Shown here in pieces: positions 8,499 through 16,930 of a stretch of 35,991 nt of DNA. The position numbers and the translations under genes were made by a program. The stretch comes from Geodermatophilaceae bacterium (GTDB lineage Bacteria; Actinomycetota; Actinomycetes; Mycobacteriales; Geodermatophilaceae), in contig JACCZY010000078.1 in NCBI GenBank assembly GCA_013695685.1, positions 1 through 35,991 on the forward strand. Direction: 5' to 3'. The notes beneath the pieces were generated by a model, which was given only the letters and a program-made list of their open reading frames with translations, was not told where the DNA came from and did not search any database. Within the stretch, counting starts at the first letter, position 1. Every line of letters begins with the position of its first letter.

Positions 8499-9223
8499 GA
8501 ACACCTGCGCTGTACGACGCGACGGTGGAGCACACCCGCCGCGGCCCCGTCGACAACCGCTTCTCCTACCGGGTGCACATGTGGCTGGTTGACCTGGACG
8601 ACCTGCCACGGCTGCCGCGCGGGTTGCGCTGGCTGGCCCGCTTCGAGGCGCGTGACCACCTGGGCGATCCGGACCGCTCACTCCGGGACAACATCGACAA
8701 ATTCCTGGCGCCGTACGGCATCGATCTGACCGGCGGATGGGTGCTGATGCTGACGAACGCCCGGGTTGCCGGGTACGTGTTCAACCCGATCAGCGTCCAC
8801 TGGTGCTACGGCGCAGATGGCGACCTCGCCTGCCTCGTCGCCGAGGTGCACAACACCTACGGCGAGCGGCACGCCTACTTCCTGCGGCCGGACGACAGCG
8901 GGTGGGCAGAGACGGACAAGGAGTTCTACGTCTCGCCGTTCCTGACCGTCGACGGCCGGTACCTGATGCGCTTCTCCCCTCCGGGCGAGCGGTTGTCGGT
9001 CACGATGGCGCTGCGCCAGGGTGATGAGACCCCGTTCACCGCCACCTTGCGCGGCACCGCACGGCCGGCGACCCTGCCCGCCGTTCTCAGGGCGGCGGTA
9101 CGCCGGCCGTTCATGCCGCTGCTGGTCAGCACTCTCATCCGTTATCAAGGCGTCAAGCTCTGGCTGCGCCGACTGCCCGTCGTCCACCGTCCCCCGCACG
9201 TCCCCCAGGAGGGCGTTCAATGA
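8495..9223 (+). CDS. DUF1365 family protein
   Basis: A 242-residue member of DUF1365. Characteristic blocks are the N-terminal ALYDATVEHTRRGPVDNRFS, the YRVHMWLVDLDDLP segment, GYVFNPISVHWCYG in the middle, EVHNTYGERHAYF, and KEFYVSPFLTVDGRYLMRF. Biochemical function is not established for the family. It begins inside the stop of the flavoprotein gene and its own stop overlaps the methyltransferase start (ATGA both times), so all three are translationally coupled and probably act together on membrane acyl chains. No membrane segment or signal peptide is evident. Confidence 0.9.
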   Translation: MRTPALYDATVEHTRRGPVDNRFSYRVHMWLVDLDDLPRLPRGLRWLARFEARDHLGDPDRSLRDNIDKFLAPYGIDLTGGWVLMLTNARVAGYVFNPISVHWCYGADGDLACLVAEVHNTYGERHAYFLRPDDSGWAETDKEFYVSPFLTVDGRYLMRFSPPGERLSVTMALRQGDETPFTATLRGTARPATLPAVLRAAVRRPFMPLLVSTLIRYQGVKLWLRRLPVVHRPPHVPQEGVQ

Positions 9224-10521
9224 CCGCCGCATCCATCTTCGACGAGACCCCGGTTCAACAACGGCCGGCACTGCGCGTCGTACCGCGCCCGAATCAGGGC
9301 ATCTGGCCGGGCCTCGCCGTACCGCCTCGGAATGCGTTCAAAGCCAGGATCGCGCAGGCACTGTTCGGCCGGGCGGTCCGGGATCTGCCGGTGCGTGTCG
9401 TCTACCCCGACGGCCGGGTGGTCGGCAGCGGCGGCAAGCACGACCCGGTGATGCGGCTGGACCGGCCCGACGCGTTCTTCAACCGGCTCGGCAGTGACGC
9501 CAAGATCGGCTTCGGCGAGGCGTACATGGTCGGGGACTGGTCGACCGGTCCGGCCACCGATCTGGCCGACCTGCTGGCGCCGTTCGCCGGTCGGATGGCG
9601 CGGCTGATCCACCCGGAGCTGCAGCGGTTCCGCAACGCGGTGGAACGGCAGCAGCCCGCGGAGGAGGAGAACACCGTCGACCAGGCGCGGGACAACATCG
9701 CCAGGCACTACGACCTGTCGAACGACCTGTTCGCGCAGTTCCTGGACGAGACGATGACCTACTCCTCGGCCTGGTTCGACGACTCCCCAGGTTCCGCGGA
9801 CTCCCTCGCCGACGCCCAGCGACGCAAGATCGACGGCATCCTCGACTTTGCGCGGGTGCGCGCCGGCAGCGAGGTGCTCGAGATCGGCACCGGCTGGGGC
9901 GGACTCGCGCTGCGGGCCGCCCAGCGCGGCGCACGGGTCGTCACCTTGACCCTGTCGGAGGAGCAGAAAACGCTTGCCGAGCGACGGATCGCCGCGGCCG
10001 GGTGCGCGGACCGGGTACGTGTGGTCCGGCAGGACTATCGCGAGGCGCAGGGGCAGTACGACGCCGTCATCTCCGTGGAGATGATCGAGGCGGTCGGCAT
10101 GGACTTCTGGCCCACGTACTTCCAGTCCCTCGACCGGCTGCTCGCGCCGCACGGACGCGTCGGGCTGCAGTCGATCACCATGCCGCACGATCGGATGCTC
10201 GCTACCCGCAAGTCCTACTCGTGGATCCACAAGTACATCTTTCCGGGCGGCATCATCCCGTCGATCCCGGCGATCGAGCACAACCTCGACGCGCACACGT
10301 CGCTGGAGATCGTCGAGCGGCGTGACCTCGGCCCGCACTACGCCGAGACGCTGCGGCAGTGGCGCCGCCGGTTCGTGGCGAACTGGCCCGAGGTTGCCGA
10401 ACTCGGCTTCGACGAGACGTTCCGCCGGATGTGGGAGTTCTACCTCGGCTACTGCGAGGCCGGCTTCCGGGTGCGCTACCTCGGCTGCAGCCAGCTCTCC
10501 CTCGCCCGCAGCCGCTTCTGA
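9220..10521 (+). CDS. Cyclopropane-fatty-acyl-phospholipid synthase family methyltransferase
   Basis: A 433-residue Cfa-family enzyme that would transfer a methyl(ene) group from SAM to the double bond of a phospholipid acyl chain. Residues 1-150 are the N-terminal lipid-binding domain (KIGFGEAYMVGDW near 95-107). The catalytic domain begins with NIARHYDLSNDLFAQFLD, then TMTYSSAWF and the SAM loop LEIGTGWGG (220-228); later blocks are VISVEMIEAVG and IHKYIFPGGIIPS. Length suits the family. In this operon type the product may be a cyclopropane, a branched methyl, or a methylated precursor of a furan-type fatty acid; sequence alone does not choose. It is followed by a hairpin shared with the convergent gene. 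Confidence 0.92.
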   Translation: MTAASIFDETPVQQRPALRVVPRPNQGIWPGLAVPPRNAFKARIAQALFGRAVRDLPVRVVYPDGRVVGSGGKHDPVMRLDRPDAFFNRLGSDAKIGFGEAYMVGDWSTGPATDLADLLAPFAGRMARLIHPELQRFRNAVERQQPAEEENTVDQARDNIARHYDLSNDLFAQFLDETMTYSSAWFDDSPGSADSLADAQRRKIDGILDFARVRAGSEVLEIGTGWGGLALRAAQRGARVVTLTLSEEQKTLAERRIAAAGCADRVRVVRQDYREAQGQYDAVISVEMIEAVGMDFWPTYFQSLDRLLAPHGRVGLQSITMPHDRMLATRKSYSWIHKYIFPGGIIPSIPAIEHNLDAHTSLEIVERRDLGPHYAETLRQWRRRFVANWPEVAELGFDETFRRMWEFYLGYCEAGFRVRYLGCSQLSLARSRF

Positions 10522-10594
10522 CCGCCGTCCCCAGCTGACCGCCGGCGTCCCCAGCTGACCGCCGGTGCCCCCGGCTGATCTCCGGGGACACCGG
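10518..10594. repeat. Four imperfect 20-base tandem units after the Cfa-like gene
   Basis: Units start at 10518, 10535, 10555 and 10575. The second reads CTGACCGCCGGCGTCCCCAG; the first is shortened by three bases and supplies the TGA stop of the methyltransferase gene; the third and fourth are diverged. The last two units together fold into the hairpin annotated at 10561-10595, so the array looks like a duplicated terminator half-site. Confidence 0.7.
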
Positions 10595-10595
10595 C
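10561..10595. terminator. Hairpin between convergent genes, likely two-way terminator
   Basis: The stem pairs GCCGGTG/CACCGGC and CCCCGG/CCGGGG, 13 base pairs with one internal C-A mismatch, around a 7-base loop (CTGATCT). It lies between the stops of the Cfa-like gene (10521) and the glycosidase-like gene (10602). There is no T-run on either strand, common for actinobacterial terminators. Confidence 0.6.
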
Positions 10596-10601
10596 GCTGG
10601 C

Positions 10602-12707
10602 TTACCGCTGGACGATCGTGAACCCGCCGGGCTGCACGGACACGGTGACCGCCTCTCCGGAGGTCCACGTCCTGACCGTAAGCCGGCCGCGGTTGTCGTA
10701 CGACGACACCAGGACGTTCCCCTCGCCCGGCACCGTGATCGTCACCGACCGCTCCTGACGGGCGAAACTGTGCAGCAGCGCACGGCTGTGCCCACCCCCG
10801 CTGACCACGAGCCATTCCACCTCGGGCTGAACCAGCACGGCGTCGAGCTGCGCGGTGGTGCCATCGCCGACGTAGTGCGTACTCATCGAGTTGACTCCGG
10901 CGGTCACCGATTGAACCAGCTGACTCGTCCCGACGTCGAGATAACCGGGCGCCTCGGAAACGCCCTGAGCGCCAGCACCACCCTGGTAGACGACGGGGGC
11001 CGGGGATCGGTCGACGAAGCCGCGCGTCCCCACCGAAGTCAGCGGGACCTGTTGACGGTTGAACACCGGCATCAGCAGATAGCGCCCCGAAACGGGCAGA
11101 TCGACGACATGGCGCACCCGCCCGGACGGCCCGAGTTCCACGTAGCTTCCCCCGCTCCACTCCGCCTCGCCGGTCCATGGCGACTCGGGCGTCACGACCT
11201 CGGCCGCGTCGAACAGCTCGCCGTCCTCGGCCTCCTGCAACTGCCACGACACCCGGTTGAGCTGCCGCGCGGCCGTCGCCGCGACGGCCACGATCGGATG
11301 GGCGTCCAGTGCCAACATGGACAACTGGCCGTGGATCGCCGACTCGGCGCCGGAGTTCCGGTTGATGTTTCCGTCGAACTCCACGCCGTCGAACGTCACA
11401 CCGGTCCGCGGGTCATACATCGGTTCCCCGGCGGGGTTGTTGCCGAAGTACCACGATCCGGCGAACCCAGCCAGGTCGCGGAAGGACGCCTCCCCCGACT
11501 CCTCGGCCACGGCAAGCAGATTCTGCAACGTGGCGTCCGCGCCGTAGGCGATCTGACTGCGGTTGGTCGGACCTGGCTGCCACGAGTGATCTGGACCGCT
11601 GCCGGCCAGCAGGTGCGGGGTGAAGAGTGCGTTCTGCCGCACCGCCGTGGCGAGCAAGGAGCTGTCCTGCAGCACGTCACTGGCGCTGGCCAGCGCGCCG
11701 CTCATCTGATCTCCCCAGGAGTGCCAGACGGAGCGGGAGAGGGCCCAGGGTTGGATCGCACCGAACGGCCAGCTACGGGCGTCTCCGGCCGACATCAGCG
11801 CGATGCCCTCGCTGAGTTTCTGCAGGTCCGCGCGTGCCCGGGTGTCACCAGTCGCCTCGACGTACGCCGCCAGTCCGTATACAGCCTCGGCGGAGGCATC
11901 GGCGCCATCAGCGATCAGCCAAGCCGGTCGCTCCAAGCCATCGACTGTCTGATACGTCCCGTAGCGGTTCAGGACCTGTCGGTCCACCGCGTCCAGAGCA
12001 AGGTTCATCCGATCCTGCAGGAAGCCCGCGAAGGCAGGATCGGCGACCTGGAACGCCGCGTACCCCTCCCCGAGCGCCCAGACGGTGCGGGCCAGCCAGT
12101 ACGACGGGCCGCTGTCTGACGGATCGGGTAGTTCCACCGGCTCCGCGCTCGGATTCAAGGTGCCGTCAGGCTGCATCCACAGCACCACGTTGCCGGCGTT
12201 CGGCCCACTGGCGGTCTGCATGTAGGTGAGTCCACGGAGCAGGTCGAACGCCGTGTCCCGACTGGACACCGCGCCGAACTGCTGCCAGTGCCGCAGGTAC
12301 ACGATCGCTGCCCGGGAGACGTCGTCGGCGTTGAAGGCGCCCTGCCCCCAGGTGTCGGTGACCGGGTCGTACTCACCACCACCGACACGCTCGAACGTTC
12401 CGCCGTCACGTGCGTCGGCGTACGTCCAGAGCACTCCGAGCGAGGGCTGGTCGGCGATGTCGTACGTCGTGTGGTTCGCCTGCTCAGGCGGCGTCACCTC
12501 GTCGCGAAGGAAGTCCAGGTGGTCCAGGTTCGTGAGCCGCCCCGGTGCGGCGACCGGTGCCGCGCTCACGGCCGTGGAACCGGCGACGGCGACCAGGGGG
12601 ACGAGCATCGCCGCCGCGGCGATCACGACGCCAAGTCTGATCCGGATGGGCTTTCGGGTCGAACGCACAGCGCACCTCCGCATAGTTGTTTCCCGTGTCG
12701 TACTCAC
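10602..12707 (-). CDS. Secreted six-hairpin glycosidase-like protein with C-terminal carbohydrate-binding-type domain
   Basis: About 700 residues, exported. The N-terminal signal peptide has arginines, a hydrophobic core VVIAAAAMLVPLVAVAG and an AxA-type site near AVSAAPVAAPG. The body is rich in paired helices typical of (alpha/alpha)6 glycosidases, with NADDVSRAAIVYLRHW, SEAVYGLAAYVEATGD and NINRNSGAESAIHGQL. From about residue 490 a beta domain begins LQEAEDGELFDA, the usual opening of CBM35/CBM6-like modules, then a final beta sandwich. Catalytic residues are not recognised. GTG 12707 overlaps the GH130 stop (GTGA); ATG 12683 would give a more normal signal peptide. As last gene of the sugar operon it probably trims an extracellular glycan for import. 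Confidence 0.75.
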   Translation of the reverse strand: MSTTRETTMRRCAVRSTRKPIRIRLGVVIAAAAMLVPLVAVAGSTAVSAAPVAAPGRLTNLDHLDFLRDEVTPPEQANHTTYDIADQPSLGVLWTYADARDGGTFERVGGGEYDPVTDTWGQGAFNADDVSRAAIVYLRHWQQFGAVSSRDTAFDLLRGLTYMQTASGPNAGNVVLWMQPDGTLNPSAEPVELPDPSDSGPSYWLARTVWALGEGYAAFQVADPAFAGFLQDRMNLALDAVDRQVLNRYGTYQTVDGLERPAWLIADGADASAEAVYGLAAYVEATGDTRARADLQKLSEGIALMSAGDARSWPFGAIQPWALSRSVWHSWGDQMSGALASASDVLQDSSLLATAVRQNALFTPHLLAGSGPDHSWQPGPTNRSQIAYGADATLQNLLAVAEESGEASFRDLAGFAGSWYFGNNPAGEPMYDPRTGVTFDGVEFDGNINRNSGAESAIHGQLSMLALDAHPIVAVAATAARQLNRVSWQLQEAEDGELFDAAEVVTPESPWTGEAEWSGGSYVELGPSGRVRHVVDLPVSGRYLLMPVFNRQQVPLTSVGTRGFVDRSPAPVVYQGGAGAQGVSEAPGYLDVGTSQLVQSVTAGVNSMSTHYVGDGTTAQLDAVLVQPEVEWLVVSGGGHSRALLHSFARQERSVTITVPGEGNVLVSSYDNRGRLTVRTWTSGEAVTVSVQPGGFTIVQR

Positions 12708-13780
12708 GACCGGACCCGTTCCAGTCGAGCCACACCGATCCGCGCATCAGCCATCCCGTAGAAGACGTAGCGGCTGCCGTCGATCTCCTCGATCGCCGTG
12801 GGGAACACAACATTGGGTACCGTGCCGGTGCGCTCGTCAGAGGTCTCCGGCTGGAGCAGCGGCGAGTCGCTGCGAGCCAGCACCCGCGTCACGTCCTCAC
12901 CGTCGAGCAGCATCGCACCGGCGGCGTACGTCGCTCCCTGCTGGAGCATGAATCCCGGGTCGAGTGAACCGTCGACGCCGTGATGCAGCAGCAGCCAGCC
13001 CTCCTCGACCTGGACCGGCGGCGGCCCCGCTCCGATCTTCAGGCTCTCCCACTGATGTTGGGGCAGGGCTACCAGCCGATGCCCACCCATCCGCACCAGC
13101 GCGCGAATGTCGGCCTCGACCTCGGCCGCGGGAACGAAGGAGACCCAGATCCCGGGCCGCTCATCGTCGAGGCCGGCCGGAAGGTGCACGCCCGCTCCCG
13201 GGCGCACCCAGGACAGATCCCACATCGGTCGGTGCAACATCGCGTACGACGGCCGGCCGTCCGGCCCGGGAACGGGGGTGGGGAAGAAGACGGCATCCTT
13301 ATTGGGAAAGAGATTCAGGTCGGTGTTCAGGTCAGGCTGATAGCCGAAGTGCACCGGGCCGAGTCGCCGCCAGCTCCGCAGATCTTTCGAGACCGCCAGT
13401 GCGAGCCGTGGCCCCAGCGGGCCGTAGGCGACGTAAGTCATGAGGTGCGTACCCAGCCGCGGAACCCAGGTCGTCCTGGGGTCCTCGACGCCCGCGTGCT
13501 CGTGGCTCTTCTCCCAGCCCTGGTCAGGGGCCAGCACCACCCCCTCGCGATCGACACCCACGGGCAGCCCGTCCTCGATCCGAACTCTGGCCAGACCGAC
13601 TCGGGAGACGTTGCCGCTGGCGACCAACCTCGGCAAGAGGTAGAGCTCGCCGTCGGAGTTGTAGCCGCTGGCTGGGTTCAGGACTCCTTCGACCTCGTTG
13701 ACATTGCCCGGCTCGGGCGACATGACGACACCCAGCCGTGTCAATGCGTACGGAACGCTCGTGTCCTGGATCGCCGCCAC
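12704..13780 (-). CDS. GH130-family glycoside phosphorylase (mannoside type)
   Basis: A 358-residue cytoplasmic enzyme of glycoside hydrolase family 130, five-bladed beta-propeller phosphorylases that mostly split beta-mannosides with phosphate to give mannose 1-phosphate. Family marks are EVEGVLNPA (29-37), HAGVEDPRTTW (95-105) with the catalytic-type Asp, the phosphate-binding region SLKIGAGPPP, EGWLLLHHGV, and the C-terminal VVFPTAIEEIDG with VFYGMADARIGVA. No signal peptide, so it acts on imported sugar. GTG 13780 starts one base after the permease stop and the gene ends overlapping the secreted protein's start, so it is mid-operon. Linkage specificity (beta-1,2 or beta-1,4) cannot be told. 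Confidence 0.88.
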   Translation of the reverse strand: MAAIQDTSVPYALTRLGVVMSPEPGNVNEVEGVLNPASGYNSDGELYLLPRLVASGNVSRVGLARVRIEDGLPVGVDREGVVLAPDQGWEKSHEHAGVEDPRTTWVPRLGTHLMTYVAYGPLGPRLALAVSKDLRSWRRLGPVHFGYQPDLNTDLNLFPNKDAVFFPTPVPGPDGRPSYAMLHRPMWDLSWVRPGAGVHLPAGLDDERPGIWVSFVPAAEVEADIRALVRMGGHRLVALPQHQWESLKIGAGPPPVQVEEGWLLLHHGVDGSLDPGFMLQQGATYAAGAMLLDGEDVTRVLARSDSPLLQPETSDERTGTVPNVVFPTAIEEIDGSRYVFYGMADARIGVARLERVRS

Positions 13781-13781
13781 G

Positions 13782-14696
13782 TCAGCCCTTCACTCCGGAG
13801 CCGAGATCGCTGCTTGTGAAGTGTCGCTGGAATGCCAGGAACACAGCGACAGCCGGGGCCGCAAGAACGCAGGCACCGGCCAGGATGGCGCCGAACGGGT
13901 TGGCTGCCCGGCCCGCGAGGTTGCTGATGTAGTTGGCCAGCGAGACTGCCAACGGCTGCAGGTCCTGGTCCTTGGTCACCAGGAACGGCCACAGGAACTC
14001 GTTCCACGGACCGATGAACGTCAGGATGACCGCGGTGAGGATCGCCGGCTTCGCCAGCGGAATGGCGATCCGCCACAGGATCTTGAGCTCGCTCGCGCCG
14101 TCGATCCTGGCCGCCTCGAAGAGATCCTTGGGCAGGGCAAGGAAGAACTGCCGGAAGATGAGCACCGCGACGGAGTTGATCGCGAAGGGAAAGATCATCC
14201 CGAGGTAGCTGTCGGCCAGCCCGTAGGTCCGCACGATCATCACATAGAGCGGGATCATCAACAGCTGGAACGGGATGATCTGCACCAGCACGAGGGCCGC
14301 GAAAACGGCACCGCGGCCGCGCCAATGCAGGACCGCCAGTGCGTAGCCGGCGAGCAGCCCAAAGACCAGGGTGCCCAGCAGGACGCCTCCGGTGAAAATC
14401 CCGGAGTTGACCAATGACCTTGCCAGTGAGATGGAACTGTTGATGGCCTGGTAATTGTCCAGCGTGACGTTGGAGGGGTTCGGGAAGGCTCCGCTCAGGC
14501 TGGGATTGGGATCCTCCTGAAGGGATCCGACGAGCATGTAGTAGAAGGGGAAGAGGAAGGCGAGCGCTCCCGCCGTGAGCAGGCCGAGCCGCACCCACTG
14601 ACTCTTGCGCCGTGGTGACCGTGACTGCGTCGAACTACGCTGACCTTCCTCCGACGACTGAACGGTCGGGGTTTCCTCGACAGTGGCCCTGGACAT
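13782..14696 (-). CDS. Carbohydrate ABC transporter permease, MalG type
   Basis: A 304-residue inner-membrane permease with six predicted helices. After a polar N-terminal tail of about 35 residues comes the first helix LGLLTAGALAFLFPFYYML. The ATPase-contacting EAA loop is EAARIDGASELKILWRIAIP, and the GPWNEFLWPFLV region is typical of MalG/LacG proteins. Two ATGs are possible: 14702, overlapping the upstream stop, and 14696. GGGAGGA lies about 8 bases before 14696 but only about 2 before 14702, so 14696 is chosen. Works with the MalF-type permease and lipoprotein; no ATPase is encoded here, so a shared MsiK-like ATPase elsewhere is expected. Confidence 0.93.
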   Translation of the reverse strand: MSRATVEETPTVQSSEEGQRSSTQSRSPRRKSQWVRLGLLTAGALAFLFPFYYMLVGSLQEDPNPSLSGAFPNPSNVTLDNYQAINSSISLARSLVNSGIFTGGVLLGTLVFGLLAGYALAVLHWRGRGAVFAALVLVQIIPFQLLMIPLYVMIVRTYGLADSYLGMIFPFAINSVAVLIFRQFFLALPKDLFEAARIDGASELKILWRIAIPLAKPAILTAVILTFIGPWNEFLWPFLVTKDQDLQPLAVSLANYISNLAGRAANPFGAILAGACVLAAPAVAVFLAFQRHFTSSDLGSGVKG

Positions 14697-14698
14697 GA

Positions 14699-15631
14699 TC
14701 ATTTCCTCCCGAGCACGAGTCGCTGAATGCCGGCCAACATCAGTACGGCGACGATGAGAAGGATGCCGATCGCGGCGGCGTACCCGGCGTTGCCTTGCTG
14801 GATGCCCTCCTGGTACATGACCAACACCGGCGAGGCGGAGGCCCCGTTCGGCCCCCCTCCGCCGGTCAGCAGATAGGGCTCGGTGAACAGGTTCGCACCG
14901 GTGATGGTGGCCAGCAGCGTGACCAGGAAAGTCGCCGAACGGACCCCCGGGACAGTTACCGACATGAATGTCCGCAGCCGCCCCGCGCCGTCCATCGAGG
15001 CAGCCTCGTACAGTTCCTTCGGCACATTCTGCAGCGCGGCCAGATAGAGCAGCACAAAGAACCCGAGCTGCTTCCAGGTCACGTAAATGGCGATCAGCGG
15101 CATGGCCAACGTGGAGTTCACGAACCATGACGGTTGTGGCGCCAGCGGCCCCAGCAGGTTGTTGACCAGCCCCCCACCACTGAACAGGAACAACCAGACA
15201 CCTACGACGGCCACGCTGGCGGTGATGTAGGGCACGTAATAGCTCACGCGAAAGAACGTGCGAAACGGGATGGCCGCGTTGAGCGCGGTGGCCAGCACCA
15301 ACGAGAGCACAACGGTGAGCGGCACGTTGAGCACGAGAAAGATTGCAACGTTTCCGAATGATTGCCGGACCGCAGGAGACTCGAAGGCCCTGATGTAGTT
15401 GTCTATCCCGATGAACGGCCTTTCCACGATCGCCCCGGGTGCTGCGAAGAAGTAATCGTGGAAGGACATGTAGACGGCGAGCCCGACCGGGTAGGCGAAG
15501 ATTGCCACCAGGAAGATGACGTACGGCGCGATGAACAGCGCTCCGATTCGCTGGCGGCCCGCCTTGTGACGGGAGCCGCGACGGGAGCGCTCGTTAGTCT
15601 GCGGGTCGGCGGCGGGAGCTGTGACAGTCAT
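14699..15631 (-). CDS. Carbohydrate ABC transporter permease, MalF type
   Basis: A 310-residue inner-membrane permease. The N-terminal tail has basic residues (RRGSRHKAGRQR), followed by IGALFIAPYVIFLVAIFAYP and about five further helices. The EAA loop EAASMDGAGRLRTFMSVTVP matches the CUT1 sugar family. It pairs with the MalG-type permease to form the channel for an oligosaccharide delivered by the lipoprotein encoded just upstream (9-base gap). The stop overlaps the region of the next gene's start, showing translational coupling. Confidence 0.93.
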   Translation of the reverse strand: MTVTAPAADPQTNERSRRGSRHKAGRQRIGALFIAPYVIFLVAIFAYPVGLAVYMSFHDYFFAAPGAIVERPFIGIDNYIRAFESPAVRQSFGNVAIFLVLNVPLTVVLSLVLATALNAAIPFRTFFRVSYYVPYITASVAVVGVWLFLFSGGGLVNNLLGPLAPQPSWFVNSTLAMPLIAIYVTWKQLGFFVLLYLAALQNVPKELYEAASMDGAGRLRTFMSVTVPGVRSATFLVTLLATITGANLFTEPYLLTGGGGPNGASASPVLVMYQEGIQQGNAGYAAAIGILLIVAVLMLAGIQRLVLGRK

Positions 15632-15640
15632 CGCAGGCCC

Positions 15641-16930
15641 CTACTCCTCGCCCGCCAGGTCATTGATCCTCTGCGCCGCCTCGTCGAATGTTGCCTGGAG
15701 GTCTCCCTCTCCGAATATCACGGCCTCGGAGTAGGCATCGCGGAAGGTCTGCCAGATGTCGATCGAGTTGGGCACGATGGGCACCTCGACCGTGCGGGAT
15801 GCCTGATCGGCGAAGACCTCGTAGTCCGGGTTGGCGGCGAAGTAGTCCGGGTAGGTCGTCGGCAGCTCGGTGCGCATCGGCATCTGACCGGTCAGCTCGA
15901 GCAACTGGCCGTCGGCATCCTCGCTGGTGGTGAACTTGAGGAACTCCCATGCGGTGCCTCGGTTGTCGCAGGCGCTGAACATCCCGATGGACTTCTCGTC
16001 GCTGAAGCTGCTCACCTCGTCAGGTGAGACACCGTCGGGCGTCGGCACCGGGACGACGCCCCAGTTGACGGCGTCGTCATACACCGCGATCGCCCAGGGG
16101 CCGACGATGGACATGGCGGCCACTCCATCAGCGAAAGAGTCACCGGTGTAGTTCTCCTTGGGAGTCAGCCCTCGCTCGTACATCTGTGCCCAGAACATCG
16201 CCGCGTCGATGCCCGCGGGATTGTTGAACTGACTCGTGCCGTTCTCCACCAACTGCTGGCCACCCGATCCGGCGATGAACAACGGATAGAAGTCGAACCA
16301 GGACTGGAAGAACTCGCTGCTCGCCGCGGGCCAGATGGCCGCCTGCACCTCGCCGCTGTCGACCAGTGTCTGTGACGTGGCGAGGAACTCGTCATAGGTG
16401 CTCAGCGGAGGGTTCTCGGCGTCGAGCCCGGCGGCGGAGAAGATGTCCTTGTTGTAGAAAATCATGGACGGGTTGGTCTTCCACGGCATCTGGTAGTACT
16501 CGCCGTCGGTGGACAAGTACTGGGCGGAACGGTCGCCGGTGCGGGTCTCGATGTAGGAGGCGCCGTCGTCGAACTCACTGAGAGACACCAGTCCGCCCTG
16601 CTTATTGAACAGCGGCACGGCGGCCGGCGCGGTGTTGTAGATCAGGCATGGCGCGTTGCCTGCGGTAATGGCCGCGGTGATGACCTCCTCCGAGGACGTG
16701 CCGGCCGGGATCTCCTGGCCGGTAACCTGCTCGTCGGGGTGCTCGGCGTTCCAGGCGTCGACCATGGCCTCACCCCAGGCGACTTCTTCGGCGTTGTTGG
16801 AGTACCAGATGTCGATCGGACCGTTCGCAGTTGCGGCCTCCTCGGCACTCGGCCCGCTGTCCCCGCCACAGCCGGACAGACTTGCGCCGAGGCTGATGAT
16901 GGCCAGGGTGGTCAACGCTTTGCGCTTCAT
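15641..16930 (-). CDS. Sugar-binding lipoprotein of ABC transporter
   Basis: A 429-residue extracellular solute-binding protein (family 1). The signal peptide ends in a lipobox LSGC near residues 19-22, so the mature protein is tethered by a lipidated cysteine. Typical blocks are ITAAITAGNAPCLIYN, YQMPWKTNPSMIFYNKDIF and ADGVAAMSIVGPWAI, the last being the usual ligand-cleft helix region. ATG 16930 has GGGAGCC upstream and lies within the last codons of the LacI gene (ATGA overlap), so regulator and transporter are one transcript. The GH130 enzyme downstream suggests a mannoside or similar oligosaccharide ligand; this is inference. Confidence 0.94.
   Translation of the reverse strand: MKRKALTTLAIISLGASLSGCGGDSGPSAEEAATANGPIDIWYSNNAEEVAWGEAMVDAWNAEHPDEQVTGQEIPAGTSSEEVITAAITAGNAPCLIYNTAPAAVPLFNKQGGLVSLSEFDDGASYIETRTGDRSAQYLSTDGEYYQMPWKTNPSMIFYNKDIFSAAGLDAENPPLSTYDEFLATSQTLVDSGEVQAAIWPAASSEFFQSWFDFYPLFIAGSGGQQLVENGTSQFNNPAGIDAAMFWAQMYERGLTPKENYTGDSFADGVAAMSIVGPWAIAVYDDAVNWGVVPVPTPDGVSPDEVSSFSDEKSIGMFSACDNRGTAWEFLKFTTSEDADGQLLELTGQMPMRTELPTTYPDYFAANPDYEVFADQASRTVEVPIVPNSIDIWQTFRDAYSEAVIFGEGDLQATFDEAAQRINDLAGEE

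Noticed and set aside
9217-11247. A 676-codon open frame on the minus strand across the Cfa-like gene and the secreted glycosidase gene
   Set aside because: It lies antisense to two well-supported genes and its translation is Arg/Gly/Pro-rich with no family motif; it is an effect of high GC.
10770-12119. A 449-codon plus-strand open frame opposite the secreted glycosidase-like gene
   Set aside because: The minus strand has a signal peptide, conserved blocks and operon context; the plus-strand product resembles nothing.
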